From the NCBI GenBank assembly GCA_037903475.1, contig JBAJFG010000036.1, forward strand, positions 248,001 to 312,000: a stretch of DNA of 64,000 nt, written 5' to 3'. Numbering within the stretch: position 1 is the stretch's first letter; the number at the start of each line of letters is the position of its first letter. The DNA comes from Ancylostoma caninum (taxonomy: Eukaryota; Nematoda; Chromadorea; Rhabditida; Ancylostomatidae). Shown here one piece after another: positions 1-13,700 of this stretch. Made by a program: the position numbers and the translations under genes. The notes beneath the pieces are model-generated. The model had not been told where the DNA came from and ran no database searches. It saw nothing but the letters and a program-made list of their open reading frames with translations.

Positions 1-1749
1 AAAGTGAGTGAGTGCCGTGGAGTGGAGGAGTGGAGTGAGAATGGTGCTAAAAAGGCTCTACATACTTCACTGTAAGCTGTGATTCTGGGAGCGGTGTGGT
101 GGCTACACCATTCCGAAAAGCTTTCATCTCAACTGTTGAGTTTTCTTGCCTGACCACCAGGGTTTACTAATACTTATTTTTTCTTTATTCATCGGTGACT
201 TAATTTTTTTTTGTTTTTGAGCCCCTGAGTAACGTTATTCATGGGCACAATTGGATGAATCTCTTGAAATGAGCACTCGTTTATCTAACAATACACTGAT
301 TAACCTCCTTTCCCATTCAAGTCTCCGTAGATACATATATTGGCTACTCTGTACTTCCGACTTCCGGCACTTCCGATATTCCGGTGTTTTTGGGGCCTCC
401 GACCTCCGACTTCCTGCACTTCCGATATTCCGGTGTTTTTGGGGCCTCCGACTTCCGACTTCCGAGTTCCGAAATTTCAAATCTGACTTCCCTCATTCCT
501 GGTGCGGAAGCGTTGGGGAAATCAGCACTCCCACTTCTAAAAAACCCTACATCCTAGATACAACAGGAAAGTTCAACCGCAGCCGCGTCACAGCTTTTCT
601 TTCACAGTTACTAAGAGTCCTTCATTCCAATAAGCACAAAATTAATAGAGGAGTGATGTTAAACACCAGAACGAATGGACTCTACACTACCTCCGCTGCT
701 GAGGGCTTTTAACCATTACTCTATAAAACGGGATCCTTTTCGATAACACTTCGTGCATGTCGTCACATTCACAGGTTCATCAAAGTCAACAATACCTAAC
801 GATTAAAACAATGTTGATTCATACGATTCATGTCAGAGGTAGCAATTTATTTACAGACTCTTGCTCAGGACTGATATAGTTTCTTCACGGGTTAGCTTTT
901 TTATTTTACAGCCGATGAGCATTTTGACTCCCTCCACGACTCATTTACTACTTTTTATGGCACAATTTCTTTCAAGAGTTAGAATTTTTCAGTACACTTG
1001 CTGGCGAGAAAAACAGGTCTTTCTGAACAGTTCACTTCACTCATAGTTCACCTTTTGACATTCAGTTTCCTTAATTCTGCTTATTACTCCACATGTCTGC
1101 AGCATTCTCGCTTTCCAATGATGAACTGCGCACTAACAAACAAATCTGTTCATATATTTATTCAAAATAAGATCTGATATACACACACATTGGTGCAGTA
1201 CCCGCAATGAAAACGAGAACCGCAAAGCATAGATATTGATGTAAAACTGTATCAAGGCATATAAATTTTGTTCATCGGGCATCAATCCACTACTAGAACC
1301 TACCATGTTTCGTCATTGCTCGCTCAAACACGATAAATGGCACACGCATCCGCGCATCCTGAAAAACGGATCCATCTCAAAACCTTCATTAAATTTAGCT
1401 ACACTCAGACCCAAGTAAGATAAACACCTTTATACCTGACCTGAGATTTCGTGATCTCAACTCAGGTTAACCGAGCAACTTTACCACACCCTTTCAAAAA
1501 ACTTTCACTCTGCATTTGAACCAGTACATTGTTCTCTAGAGTTCCTTCTACTTGCTGGTCGTTTGTCACTCGGTAGCTCATCAAGAAGTCGCCGTGCAAA
1601 CAGTCCGAATCTCTCGTTTGGCAGCCTCTTCGCCTTGAGCACCTCCACTTGGCCTAGTAATCTCAAATATTTTCAAAAATAATTGGTAAAATCACAACGC
1701 ACTTGTATCTGTCTAGTATTAAGGGCTGAGCTAGGCAAAGCCAAGAAGA
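1..1749. other. Non-coding flank, no gene recognised
   Basis: Apart from the 353-475 tandem repeat, I see no exon-like segment with good splice sites. The ZFC3H1-like gene should continue to the left, but I could not place another exon here. Exons carrying the expected C3H1 finger may lie beyond position 1. Confidence 0.5.
353..475. repeat. Two-copy tandem repeat built on CTTCCGA
   Basis: Two near-identical units of about 63-66 bp contain CACTTCCGATATTCCGGTG and then a TTTTTGGGGCCTCCGAC run. They are flanked by short GACTTCC iterations. The ORF across it on either strand is low complexity and not credible as a gene. Confidence 0.75.
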
Positions 1750-4700
1750 TCAGAACAAAAGAATCAAAAGAAAACCATAGAGATGCAGCCTACAAATGAC
1801 AACAGGAAAAAGGAAAATGCGCGAACTCGTTAGGTCAGAGACGTCGGCAGAGTCAACCAAACCGGGAGCGTATCTGATCATCATACAGAGAACTTCTTCG
1901 GGTGACAATTCTTCGTCTTTCCCATGTGTTCTGAAAATCACCCATCGAAGACCCTTAAATTACCCTACAGTGTAGAGACACGAACAAAAAGCAAAAGAAT
2001 TCGCGCTGTTATAAATTCTATAGGCAGCAAGGGCGAACGATAAACCTAATTTCTGGTCAGGAATCTGCATGCGATATAGTGAAAATTACCCCATGGGTGC
2101 TAAACATCTCTAGAAACGTACGACTCGCAAAAGACATCTGTACACTTTTCCCCAAGGAATTCTGAATGACAATCCGTAGTCATGACCGACATATCGGGGG
2201 GAACACCGACGAATCGCTTCAGGCGTTCAGGAAAACTATCGGACCTAAACCAACATGAATCAAACGGAAAAATCAGAGGACGAGACAGTTATTACGTGGT
2301 AGTTCAAACTTCCAATGTACCTGTACAAGGGAACAAATTTTTCTTGCATCGCATCTTCGCACCCTTGAGTTTGTGTAGACTGATTGCAGCATTCTTCGAC
2401 GCTACCAAACGTAGTTGCTGTTTGATCTTGCTCGCCTACACCAGTGATTGTTCCCTTGACTTCAGAAGCACTACAGCACAGAAGCGTACCTGGTTCTTGG
2501 ACAGGGCGCACGCTGCCACTTCTCTTCATTCGAGCCAACAGCTTTAGACGCATTTGTTCTTCCTCATGGCTTAGCACGTGACCTTGAGAGGGCGTTTCTT
2601 CACTTGGCCTCATTAAAGAGGCCCCAGATTGGGGAGCGTTCGCTGCTTCTTCTACTGGTGCTCCATCTTCGTTCTTCTGAGTTCTTTGCGTACTGCCACC
2701 AGACGGACGCCTAGGGAAATCAAACAAATCAGGAAGGGTGCGGGGCCGAGCACATGCGCGTGGCGAAAGCAAAACCAAGTTCCAACCACTGATGATTCTT
2801 GGAGGATGGGAAACTGTACAAAAACGGACGCCTTCCTCTGATCATAAAAGCTATTCCAAAACTCGATAGCCAATGCAGAAGAAATAAGGCAAATTTCGAA
2901 GGGACGAGTATTTATTTTCACTAAACAAGAAATGACAAAACATTTACCACTCAGCCTCTAGCAAAAGATCCAGTTTACGTTCTTCGTAGCGTTCCACTTC
3001 GCGCCTAATCGAGTTCCGACGCTGCATTAAAAGTCGACAACCTGCTCTTTCAGCATCTATATCTACTTCAAGTTCCTCAAGCTGTTTCTAAAGAAGGTTG
3101 TTTCAGAGCTATATAGACTTATGCTAAGCAAAACAAAAACCGAACCATAATCTCCGCTCTGCGACGCAAAGACGAATTCAATGATGACATTCGTCTTGAG
3201 ATTTGGCTATCTAGTTCGTTCAGACGAGACTGATTCTCTCTGCAATGAGTTAACATGGGATGACACGTACAAATCTGAAATGAAGAATCTAACTGACGTC
3301 AATAACGACTCCACCATGGATAAACTGGTACAAGGAGGACTTCTCAAAGAGTAATATTCTTCGGACATTCCGGATTCATCCAACTAAATTTGAAGAATAG
3401 ACTACCAAAAGCTAGACTGCTTAAGACTGTGCGCACACACCTTTCTTTTCTTCGTGGGTCCTTCGAATGAGTTACACCGATCACTTTCAGAGTTGCTATT
3501 ATTTATTTTCTCAGCTCTTAAGAAGAATCATTTTTTTCTCGCAACACAACACCACACGGGTGGCCCAGTAAGAAGAGAAAAAAAAAACGAATAAACAACA
3601 AAAATTCGAGAGAAAACCAACCCGCTGCTATTCCCTGAAGGTGTACGGCACTCTTCACATCCATTGACGGTGTCTGCACCCTTCGATTGGACATACACAT
3701 TCTTCACATCGGGGTTCTTCTCCTTAAAAATTTATGGTAAGCATATCATACTCGCAAGAACGCTAAAACTGGTGATCTAGATATTGGTGGAAAGCGTATT
3801 GTAATGGCACGAACGCTAAATTCTGCGACTAAGAAGTGAACGCCCACATCTTCGTTCGAACATGTCGACTGGTTTTGAGAAGTCTCTTCTTCCGGACGGC
3901 CTTCGCAGACTGACGCATTACTGCTTTGAGCAGCACTTTCGGCCAACCGCTTTCTATGGAGGGTCACCTAAAACACGAAAAGTAACTTGTCAATAGAATA
4001 TCGGAAGAAGCATCATAGATGATGACAAAACGTGACTTTATCATACCTGATTTAATAACATTTCCCGCAATTGTGCTTCATCCGAATCCGAAAGCAAGCG
4101 ATGCCGAGGAGATGCATTAGCTGAAAATACAAACAATGTGGATTACGCCAAAAATGCAAACAAAAATGAACAGCTAATTGGAGAAAGTATGACTTCGGAT
4201 TATGAAACTTTTTAGTAAAGGAATAAGGGCAGTAGATAACCTGTGCTGTCTCCATTATCAAAATCGGAAATGCAGCTAGAACGTGAGGATTCAACGTCCA
4301 TCCCAACGTCTTCATAATTATCCGGGAAATGTTCGGTTAAGATCGGAGGAGGTGGCGGTTGTTCAGGGCGATGACTGCTGCTCACTTCCGGACGTTTTTG
4401 AGAAGCTGATACTTCGCCAACTCGGGCGTTCGATGATAGCTGAGCAACACGTCCACCTCCCTCCCGTACCTGGATAGTTATCGACGACGGATTGCACTTC
4501 TCCACCATACCCATTGGCTGCTGTAAAGGAAAACAGAAATAAGAAAAAAAAAACAGATTGTCTGATGTTCCAAGACAAACAAAGCAGACTTTCGCTGTTG
4601 TCATAAGCATTTGCCTGAGTGCACACCTCTATCGAAAAGATCGACCTTCCAAGGGGGTGCGATTGAAAGAAATAATAGTTCCACAATGATAACAATGAAC

Positions 4701-7700
4701 GAGAACGGTCACGATCGTCCGGCCAGATGCAACATTAGTTTTAATTTTTCATCTTATAATTCTTCTTCACTTGGATTTTGCAAATAGACTTGATTTGATA
4801 AAAAAAAGTTGTCCCAAAAGGGCCAAAGGCTACTTTATACAAAAAAAGAAATGATGCCACAGTTGCCCTTTATCTACGCAAGATATATGCCCACATTCCT
4901 TAATACCAGAAGGGAATGAATAACCTGCTGGTTGAAACTATGGTTAAACTCTTTACCAAGTGGTTAACCAAGAAATGTATTTCATTCGTATTTTTGAAAC
5001 ATGTCACGTAGAATCGATACATCGATATTCTGAATCAGCGGACTTATTCAGTTCAAGTGGAGCAAATTCCTTGTTAACATCATTTTTCAACATGAAGCAG
5101 AACACATATTTCAACAGCAGAACACATAAAACGCTTGGGAAAAATGGTTGTTTAAACTAGAAAGAGTGGTAAATGTTAAAGACAATTTACACATTTCTAT
5201 TGTGACCAAAACAATGTTCCGATCAAACTTTCTGGAACATGTTTACTTCCCTGGTTGTAGAAATTCAAAAAAAAAAAAAAGAACTCATTCAAGAACTAAC
5301 CGTAAATATAGGAGGAGCGGGTGGAGGTGGCAACAACAAGAAGTCTTTTTCATTGGTAGGTGACTGGAAGGAAATCGTCTGCATCAAAACAAGTCCCGTA
5401 ATTTTTAAGCCGTTCATTCACCACAGGTACTGGACGAGGAGGAACTGGAGGTGGAGGCAAGGGGATGTCCGGATCAACGCTTAACATTTCAGAGTTGAAA
5501 CTTCGACGAGGAAGACGTGGAGACGGGCGAGGAGTACTGTAAAATGGAGATTTATTTCGAATCTTTTTCTACGTGCGATAGAATACGAACCAATCGAAGC
5601 ACTCTAATGCATTACGTCATGTTCGTGAATCAATAACGTTCTCAATCACAACGCGGATGAAAAACAAGTCTGGTTGGTTCGAGTGTTTAACTTCGGGATC
5701 GTGAACACTAAAACAATTACCTCGTGCTACCCTGGGAAAAGTGAGGTTCGTCGCGTAGCTGTATCCTTTCAATAATAGGTCGTTGTGGTGCTTCAGAGCG
5801 TTCTGTGCCAGAACTTCCTGCAGTGTTCATGCGTAATTAAATTAACAGCGACTAAGATAAACAAACTCGGTTACATACCGGTAAATGTATTTACTGTGAT
5901 GGACAAATGCGGACCCGAATCCCCAACTCTCTTGATACAGCGATTTTCACCACTACTTGAAGATTTAGACGTGTCTACAACGCGTTCAGCTGCTGTTTTT
6001 GGAGTGTCCTCTCCAGTTGTTACGACGACATCACTAGCATTCATACCTTGAACATTTTCAGCTAACTGGAACCAACATTTAATTAAATTCAATTATTATC
6101 AAGTTAAGTTTAACATTTAATTATTAATTAAATGAAATTAACGATGAATTCCAATTCAGCATCAAAGAGAACTCTGAAAGCTTTTAGATAAGAACTTAGA
6201 AGTCATCAGTCACAAAAATTTAGTTACACTAATTTTTTCCCAAGTATCCTTTAAACTTAGTAATACGCTAGAGATGTTCACTGGGAAAAAATGAAACAAT
6301 TTTCAACATACTACACTGTTCAACAGGAAGTGTGATTGACAACTCGGGAACGGGTTGTTTCGACGCAGTTTCGTTCTTCTTTTTTGTACTGTCACGTTCA
6401 GACTTTCTTGAACGACGTGAGTGGGAGGAGCTCACGGTAGTCGAGCCTCTAGATTTCCGCTCTTGCTCTCTTGGCTTTGACGCTAAAAACAGATGTGACA
6501 TTCGAAACAATCCTTCCCAGAGAAAAGCAATGTAGTACCAGAAATTGCGCTTCTACTGCTCCTTCCGGAATTCAGATAAGTGCGTGGGGTAGAGTAGCGT
6601 CTACCACTCTCACTGGATCTACCGGAGCTCCTCTTTTCAGAAGCTCTATGTTTGTCTCTATTTTTCGAGTCGTCGCTTTTTCGAGTTCGTTTTCTTGTAG
6701 CTGCAACGAATAACAGGATCTAAGCAGAAAAACTGAAACATAAAATAAGACGAAAGACCCTAACTTCTGTGTTTACTGCTAATTTCGACAGGGACAAAAT
6801 TTACAGAGATCACTTACATGCATCGAAATCCTGCTTCTCCTTGGATAACTTTTGCCGAGGTGATGAAATCTGTGCAGCAGACACTGCATCTGAAACAAGC
6901 GTTTGTAATCCGTCTTGAGCAAAATTCTTGATGTGTCTATTAAACCCGAATATTGATTGGTTCTTGTGACGAGAAGTTTGCAAATAAATATTATATAATA
7001 ATATAATTATATAATGATATTGCGCCCAAATTATAGCCGCGTGGTTTTTTGAGCCCCAATCGGTGGAGATTGAGCGAATTCAAAGTCCATGCTGTGGGTA
7101 TATTTGCTACAGCAACTCCTACCGTGAGCAACAGCAAGTCTACCGAGCGACCTCGTTCCTGGTCTGTAAAGACTTGAGGAACCTTTCAGCTCACACCGCC
7201 CTTGGCACGCAGGTATTATTTCACAGGATTTTTTTCAGAATTCCTCAGGGATGAATTTCAACCATTCTGTTTCTATCTATTTAGTATTACAGACATTAAG
7301 CACTAACATATCTAAAGTGGAGCTCATAGGAATGGAAATGAAGTGAGTGACGTAGACAATTCCTACGAGCCAAAATTCAAGGAAGTCACCAGTGAAACTC
7401 CTTCTGAATGTATTTTGCCTTGTAAACTGAGGCTTAATGAGTTTTCAAAAGCCACCTTTTACCTGCAGAGTTAGGAGTCTTCCACAGTTCCAAAACATTT
7501 ACTAAATTTGCTATTACCGCTAATTCTCAGTTCTATGTTTGCAAAAAATAGCAAAAATAGTCTGTTAGATAGGAAGTCTGTTTTGACCATGGTACAGTCT
7601 GTTCCCTGAAACGTACACTGCAGTCCTCGCCCCGATTGAACAAAGCGGCGCGTGTGCGTTCAATCGCGGCGTGAAGCTGCAACAGCCGATCAGCCTCTCC

Positions 7701-10700
7701 TCGCGTTCTGAATGATCCGTTCGCGCCCTGATTGAACACACACGCGCCGCTTTGTTCGATCGGGGCGAGGATGGCAGCGTACGTTTCAGGGAACGCACTG
7801 TAATCATTTGGCGGTCCAATCCACGATGAGCGCGTAGCAGCTAAGACAGTTGTGACATATCATGCATGGATGGTTGGAGTCTTCTAAAGCCTATCCCAGA
7901 AAATCTTGGAAGGAAGCGAGTTGTAACCGACCCCGTGTCACCAGCGATTTGACCGGAAAATTTCCCGAAGCCTGTGTAGGCATAGGAAGAGGTCATTTGC
8001 GATGCCAGCTGCTATCTACTGTGGGGATGGCGCAAGCAAGGACAATTACAACATGACTTATGAATTGGCGGCGGGGTGTTTGGGCTCAGGGTCAAGCGTA
8101 CGGTGATAATTTACCAAGGGGGGTCGCCTGAAGATATGATAACAGCGAGGTAGGGAAGTTTGTTTTTCATCACCAAGATCCAAGTTCGATTCCTCGCGAG
8201 GATGTTAATGTTGCAAACACTTCAACATGCTCTTTTTCTTTTATTACGATGGATAACTAGTGTAAAATCGACGGTTACCACTTTCTTCTTACTTTTGGAC
8301 GTTTTATTTGGTTGTAAATCTACTCCTAGGGCCCAGTGAATATGTATCTTAAAATGCAATTCCGAATATGGTGTCCTGTGACCTCTGCATAAGAAAGAGC
8401 AATTCTTCCCCTACTACAGTGCGATGAAGCTGCTCCCTCATACAAAGCAACCATGATCAGGTTTTTCTTCCACAGCTTTTTTCAGCGAACATTTGAAAGC
8501 TGACAAAACCTTGAAAATGATTCTGAAAGAGAAAGTCAATCTCTATGTTCACATAAAATTTCAGCTCTCAAAGCTATCTGGGCGGGGGGGGGGAGTTTTA
8601 TTCCGTTGGTAAACTGATGGTAAACCGTTGGTAAAAATGGCAATTTTCCCAGCTTTTTACAAACGAATATCCACCCAAATTTAACTGTAGTGAACAAAAC
8701 AAGAAGATCTGCTCCAGAAAGCGCAAATCTTTCTGATAGCAGAACGACTCAAGCCATTTTCCCAGGTCACGTGCCAACCCTTTTAAAATTCGTGACAAAC
8801 AACTTTGAAGTGAAAGGACACCACTCACATGCGACTTCCATAGCTTAAAAAATGTCCTCACAATTTGTTTTTGCTCATACACATAGAAACTTGACCTTCG
8901 ACTGCTTCACATACATTTTTCCATTTTGCAAAAATTAGTCTCCGGCGGGGATCGAACCCTGGACCTGTTCGAACATGGCTACGACTTCTGCGTCACCCCG
9001 TTGCTTACAATAAGTGTGTAGATGTGCGACATGGACATGTGCGACATCTGTCTGGTTAATAAAACTTGGAATCCAAAAATAAAAATTAAAAATTGAAAAG
9101 TGAAAAATTAATTCTGAAAATTAATTGGATTCAAAAATATCTTCCGGATGTTTTGGAAGTTGTTGAAATACAATGACTGAAAACGTAAAAAAAATAAAAG
9201 TTTTGGGAGGGGTTCACATTTCCCCGTCTGCAAGAGGGGGGTCGCTTCGGGATCGAATATTTACCAACACTATGCTTGACAGTATCCCCAGACTGTACCG
9301 CCAGCAATCGTGGCGATCGCCACGACAGCCGGCTGTCGTCGCGCACACGCCAAATGGATAAAGATACCCCAGAAGTAAAAGCGATGATAATAAATGGGGC
9401 GTGGCGACCGATAGGCATCGTTTCCGCCATTGCTATCATTCACATCGCCAGTTCATTTTGAGCACATCTTCGAAGTACGGGCGATGAGCTCCGTTTGGCA
9501 GCGATCCATGGCGATGTAACGTGCAATCAATACGTATCATTCCTACGATCCTTATCTCTTATATCGCCTGTTCATTTCTATACATTTTGAACTGGCGAAG
9601 TCTGGGGATACTCTGACCCTGTTTGGGCTCAGCTAAAAAGGGGGCGTGGCCAGTGATGCCCTATGGATATATGAGTGTTACGGTGCTTCTGCTGACAGCT
9701 ACACCGACTCACATAGAAGGATGTGGATGTCGCGCACTTTTACTAAGTAACAACAATGAATTGCCGCTTCGGAGCATTCATAATAAAACTGCCACCTAAA
9801 CTGTTCATTCGTAAGAAAAAGGTTCGAAAAATTCTGATAAATCAAAGGGAAGTAATACGCTTCCGAATCGGGACCAAATACGATGCCGTAGAATTCCTTG
9901 AAAAATTGTGCGTCGAGGCTATTTCACGTGCTGAATACAAAGATTAGGTCTTCAACTGGATAAAAATGACGTCGTTAAACAAAATGGGCACCGACTCCGC
10001 GATCAGCACAACAAGTACCCTTCTATGGGACAATTTTGGAGGGTTTTAAGAATTACAGTTGAAGGATTTCAGCCCTCCGCGTGAGCCCTCCTGGCTGTCA
10101 CTTAGCGGCTGCGCGCGTACCCGCAGACCACCGTCAGCCACGCCCCTTTTTTGGCTGAGCCCAAACGCGCGCCCTCCTATGAATTCGCTCAAACCTACCT
10201 GATTGAGGCTCAAAAAACCACGCGCCAATAATTCGTACGCACCTGTACAAGAGGATACTTCAGAAATGGTGGCGTAAGCAGGGTGGCGGATCAGAAATCA
10301 CGGGTGTTCGATCCTGCACTGCTTCAAAGGCAATACTCATTTTAATATACACATTTTAAATTTCATGAACTTCACTAAAACTAAGGAAGTCCGCTATAAT
10401 CCCAAGTTCTACGGCAGCTGCATCGTGTTAAGGATCACTATGTTCGGGATATAAAACATTGAGTGTGTTTCAACATTTAAACGAGATGAGTTCTAGAACA
10501 GAAGTGTTGTTGTCTGCAGAAGTGTTGTTGTCTAAGATCGCTCTCCTCCCTTATGTAGAAATTTGTATTCACTCCCAACTCCTTTTATTTCCACGCCGTC
10601 AATCTCAGCCATCTCTTCCTAATGGACCGGACTGTGACCAACTACGCGCTTCGATAAATTAGCTCAGGCATCGCTCTTATCATACGGCTAGAAATACGAT

Positions 10701-13700
10701 GACGGCAAAAAGTGATACAGCAAAATTAACCCGTCCTGTGTTCAACGCTTGGAAAATTATAAATAGTTGAAGAATTTGATCACAATAAATATTTTTCAAA
10801 ACCGTGGATTTTCTCTGAGTTCTCGCTGGACGCTGAACAGCAACTAACTCAGGTTACTAATGTATATGCACTTGCCGACACTGTTCAATACCATATGATT
10901 CTTATGAGAAGATCACCTTTTTGCATTGATTTTGCATTTCTAGTCATAATACAGTCCTATGAGGGGAGAGTGGAGAGAGAGAATCTACATTTGAGATCCG
11001 GTAAATGTCATACGATCCAACGGACGGATACGCTGTGCGCGACCTCTGCCTGACGGTGCTATAATCAAGTCAGCTCTGCTGCCACCAAAATCAATGGGAT
11101 ATGATGATCGATGTGTACTTTTTCACTGTTGCAAAAACCTTTCATTTTTGCGGTAACCTCCCTTAGCGACCAGTGTCCGCTTTGTATACATAAAAACCTT
11201 TGAATATGCGAAATTTTCATCAGAAGGTTGTTTTGGAGTGCGACCTTTGATGTCTTGCAAGAAATCGCATCCACTATCAGTATAACAATAACACATCATC
11301 TTACAAAACCCTCACCTTCGTCGGTAACTTCTCCCTCTTCTTTTTCCACAGATTTCAGTTTGTTCTGCAGCGATTCAATCAAATTCAAACGCATACTTAG
11401 AGTCTCAGGATCCTCATCCTCGAACTAAAACACAAGCATTTACAAGCATATGGCACCATAAACCAATTTATTTGGTACAACTCTTACCCTAACCTTTGCA
11501 TTATAGATATATATTGACATTTCGAAGGTTGCTTGAATATCAAGTTGGGGGCAGACGAGTTATGTATTGAAGACAACAACGTATAAATGATTTGCCGTAT
11601 AGATAAACATACACTCAATGGGCTATATACCGCTGTCGGGTCAAGATCATCAACCACTCACGTACGCCTCATGCCTACAGGGTACTCCGCCCCATTTGGC
11701 GGGAATTCCTTTGACCTCGCACTCAAGTCCAGATGTTCAGCACTGCTCCTTGAGCAATACAAAGGATGACCCGCCAAACACGTCTCATCGCTAAATCGAG
11801 GGCTGGATACATATATATTTACTTAGTTTATATATAAGCCGTGACCGATGAGCCTCTGACACCATCTAAGTAGTGGTCGATCTACATCAATCAATACATG
11901 GCCATCGATTTAGCAAATCACTATAGTATTGCCGATGAATCATTAGCAATGGCTCCACACCTTTTATGTTGCTCGCCTGACTGCTAATTTGCTGAATCAA
12001 TACTTTCACATTATCATGAAAATAACCTTTACAGGACGAAAAATGAAACACCTCATCTGCCCTTGGAATTCAATTTAATCCCCTTAAAATTCCATACCAG
12101 TAGGTGATTGGAATACAATGCGGACCACGCAACAGCATAGGTTTTTCGCACAATGTTAGAGGTCGACTAAAAACAATGTTCCAAGAAGAAATACTCTCAT
12201 GATAATATTTTAAATTTGGGTGTAGAACTGATCACAAATTTAACACCCATTTTGTGTCCTTACGCCAATTTTGAACGGCCACAGTAGAAGTAGTAAAGTA
12301 AGCTAAGAGAAAATCAGAAGTTGGACAAGGAAACAACACAAACACGTCTAAAAATGCTGAATAACGCTACAGACGTACATAGCATTTATGCTAATCTTCC
12401 TGCAAATTGCAGGGAACCCTGAGAAGTTTAGTTCCTATGAAGATCCAAAACTTATGAGGTCATGTTACAAAATGGACGTCTAGTTCATGATCAACACGGT
12501 AAATACCAGTTCTCTACAAGCAAATCAGCTTCAAAAAAAAACTTTTTTGGGTTCTTGACGCGAAATGGTGGCGACGAATTAGAGAAAAAAATTCACATTG
12601 CATACTTTTTCAGATTTCGTCCTCTTTCAAACCAAGATGGAAAATTTCCAAATTTGGTAGGATGTACTAACACGATACTCTATTCGACACGTTTCCCCGT
12701 GAAACAATGCGGCACCGTTTATGTTAGGATGAAACGCCAACAGAGGATTAACAGAAGGAAGATATTTGAAGCAAATGAGTCATGAGAAGATGTACGTTAT
12801 TCAGGAAATTTAGGTAAAGTGGTCTAACAAGAAGAAAAGAAAAGCACAACACCTCCGTACGAGATCCACCACTCTCGCCCTGTACGATGACATCAGAAAA
12901 TGATGGCAAACTTGTGCCAGAGCAATGTGGCTCTAACATCTGAAACTACGACGGACTTTAAGAAGTGTCGAAATACGATCCATATTTTATAAAATCATTC
13001 GACCAACTATTGCACGGCCCTGCTTATCAAAATTATACTGAAAACATCAGACACATCCGATGCCGAGTCCAGTAGGATATATAAAAAAAACTAACGTGAG
13101 CTGTCATCACGCTGAGAGTTATGTGCGGAATTTTGGAAGAGGGAGAAAGGATCTCCACACCTTGCTGACAGCCTGCCCCCAGCATACCAAAATAATGCCC
13201 TCAAGAGCTTCCATTTTTGCCAGACTGCGGAACCACTTACGGATTCGACAATCTCTTACAATCTCTCTATGAACCACAACCGCAAAAATAAGGCCTTTAG
13301 ATTGAACGGGAAATTAAGAGAACTATTCAAATTGTATTTTGAGTGGAAGTATTTATCCATTTATCTGTGGAACGTAGTAGCAAGAATTATGTTCAATACA
13401 GAAATTCCCTGACAAAATCCTTTTCGTTGTTTTGTTTCCTAGAGGAAAGCTCAGCAAACCTGACGACTATCCTAACCACATGTGATGTGACAGCAAATAA
13501 ACTCATGATTATAGCAAAAAAAAAGCCTAACAGCTACAATTTCGAAGCATTGAAAGGGAGAAAAGTGCTTGTAAAAAAACTGGAGCAAACTTACGAAGGC
13601 CTCAGCGATAATTCTGTCGATCTCCTTCTCGGCTCGCTCTGAATCACTTGCATTTTCCAAAGATACCGACTGAACAACGGCTAGGTCTGACGGGAGATCT

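Larger units (their letters stand above)
7019..11315. other. Large repeat-filled intron of the ZFC3H1-like gene
   Basis: This stretch lies between exons 6818-6889 and 11316-11424 (intron 6890-11315). It holds a Tc1/mariner-type MITE (7595-7800), tRNA-derived SINE fragments (about 8140-8200, 8940-9010, 10260-10320) and a long dispersed repeat (8598-9285). An inverted pair of a CGCGTGGTTTTTTGAGCC motif sits near 7037 and 10225. I see no exon inside. Confidence 0.6.

Noticed and set aside
2100..2161. Alternative last exon of the ZFC3H1-like gene ending in a C-T-D-V-F-C segment
   Set aside because: It resembles a C3H1 finger but lacks the first cysteine and the histidine. The longer exon 2321-2710 joined to about 1930 fits phase and splice motifs better.
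3240..3293. Extended exon 3146-3274 with extra Cys/His codons
   Set aside because: It would leave an intron of about 19 nt to the previous exon. The acceptor at 3240 gives a 58 nt intron and matching phase.
8941..9010. tRNA gene
   Set aside because: Only the internal promoter boxes are tRNA-like; no acceptor or anticodon stem forms.
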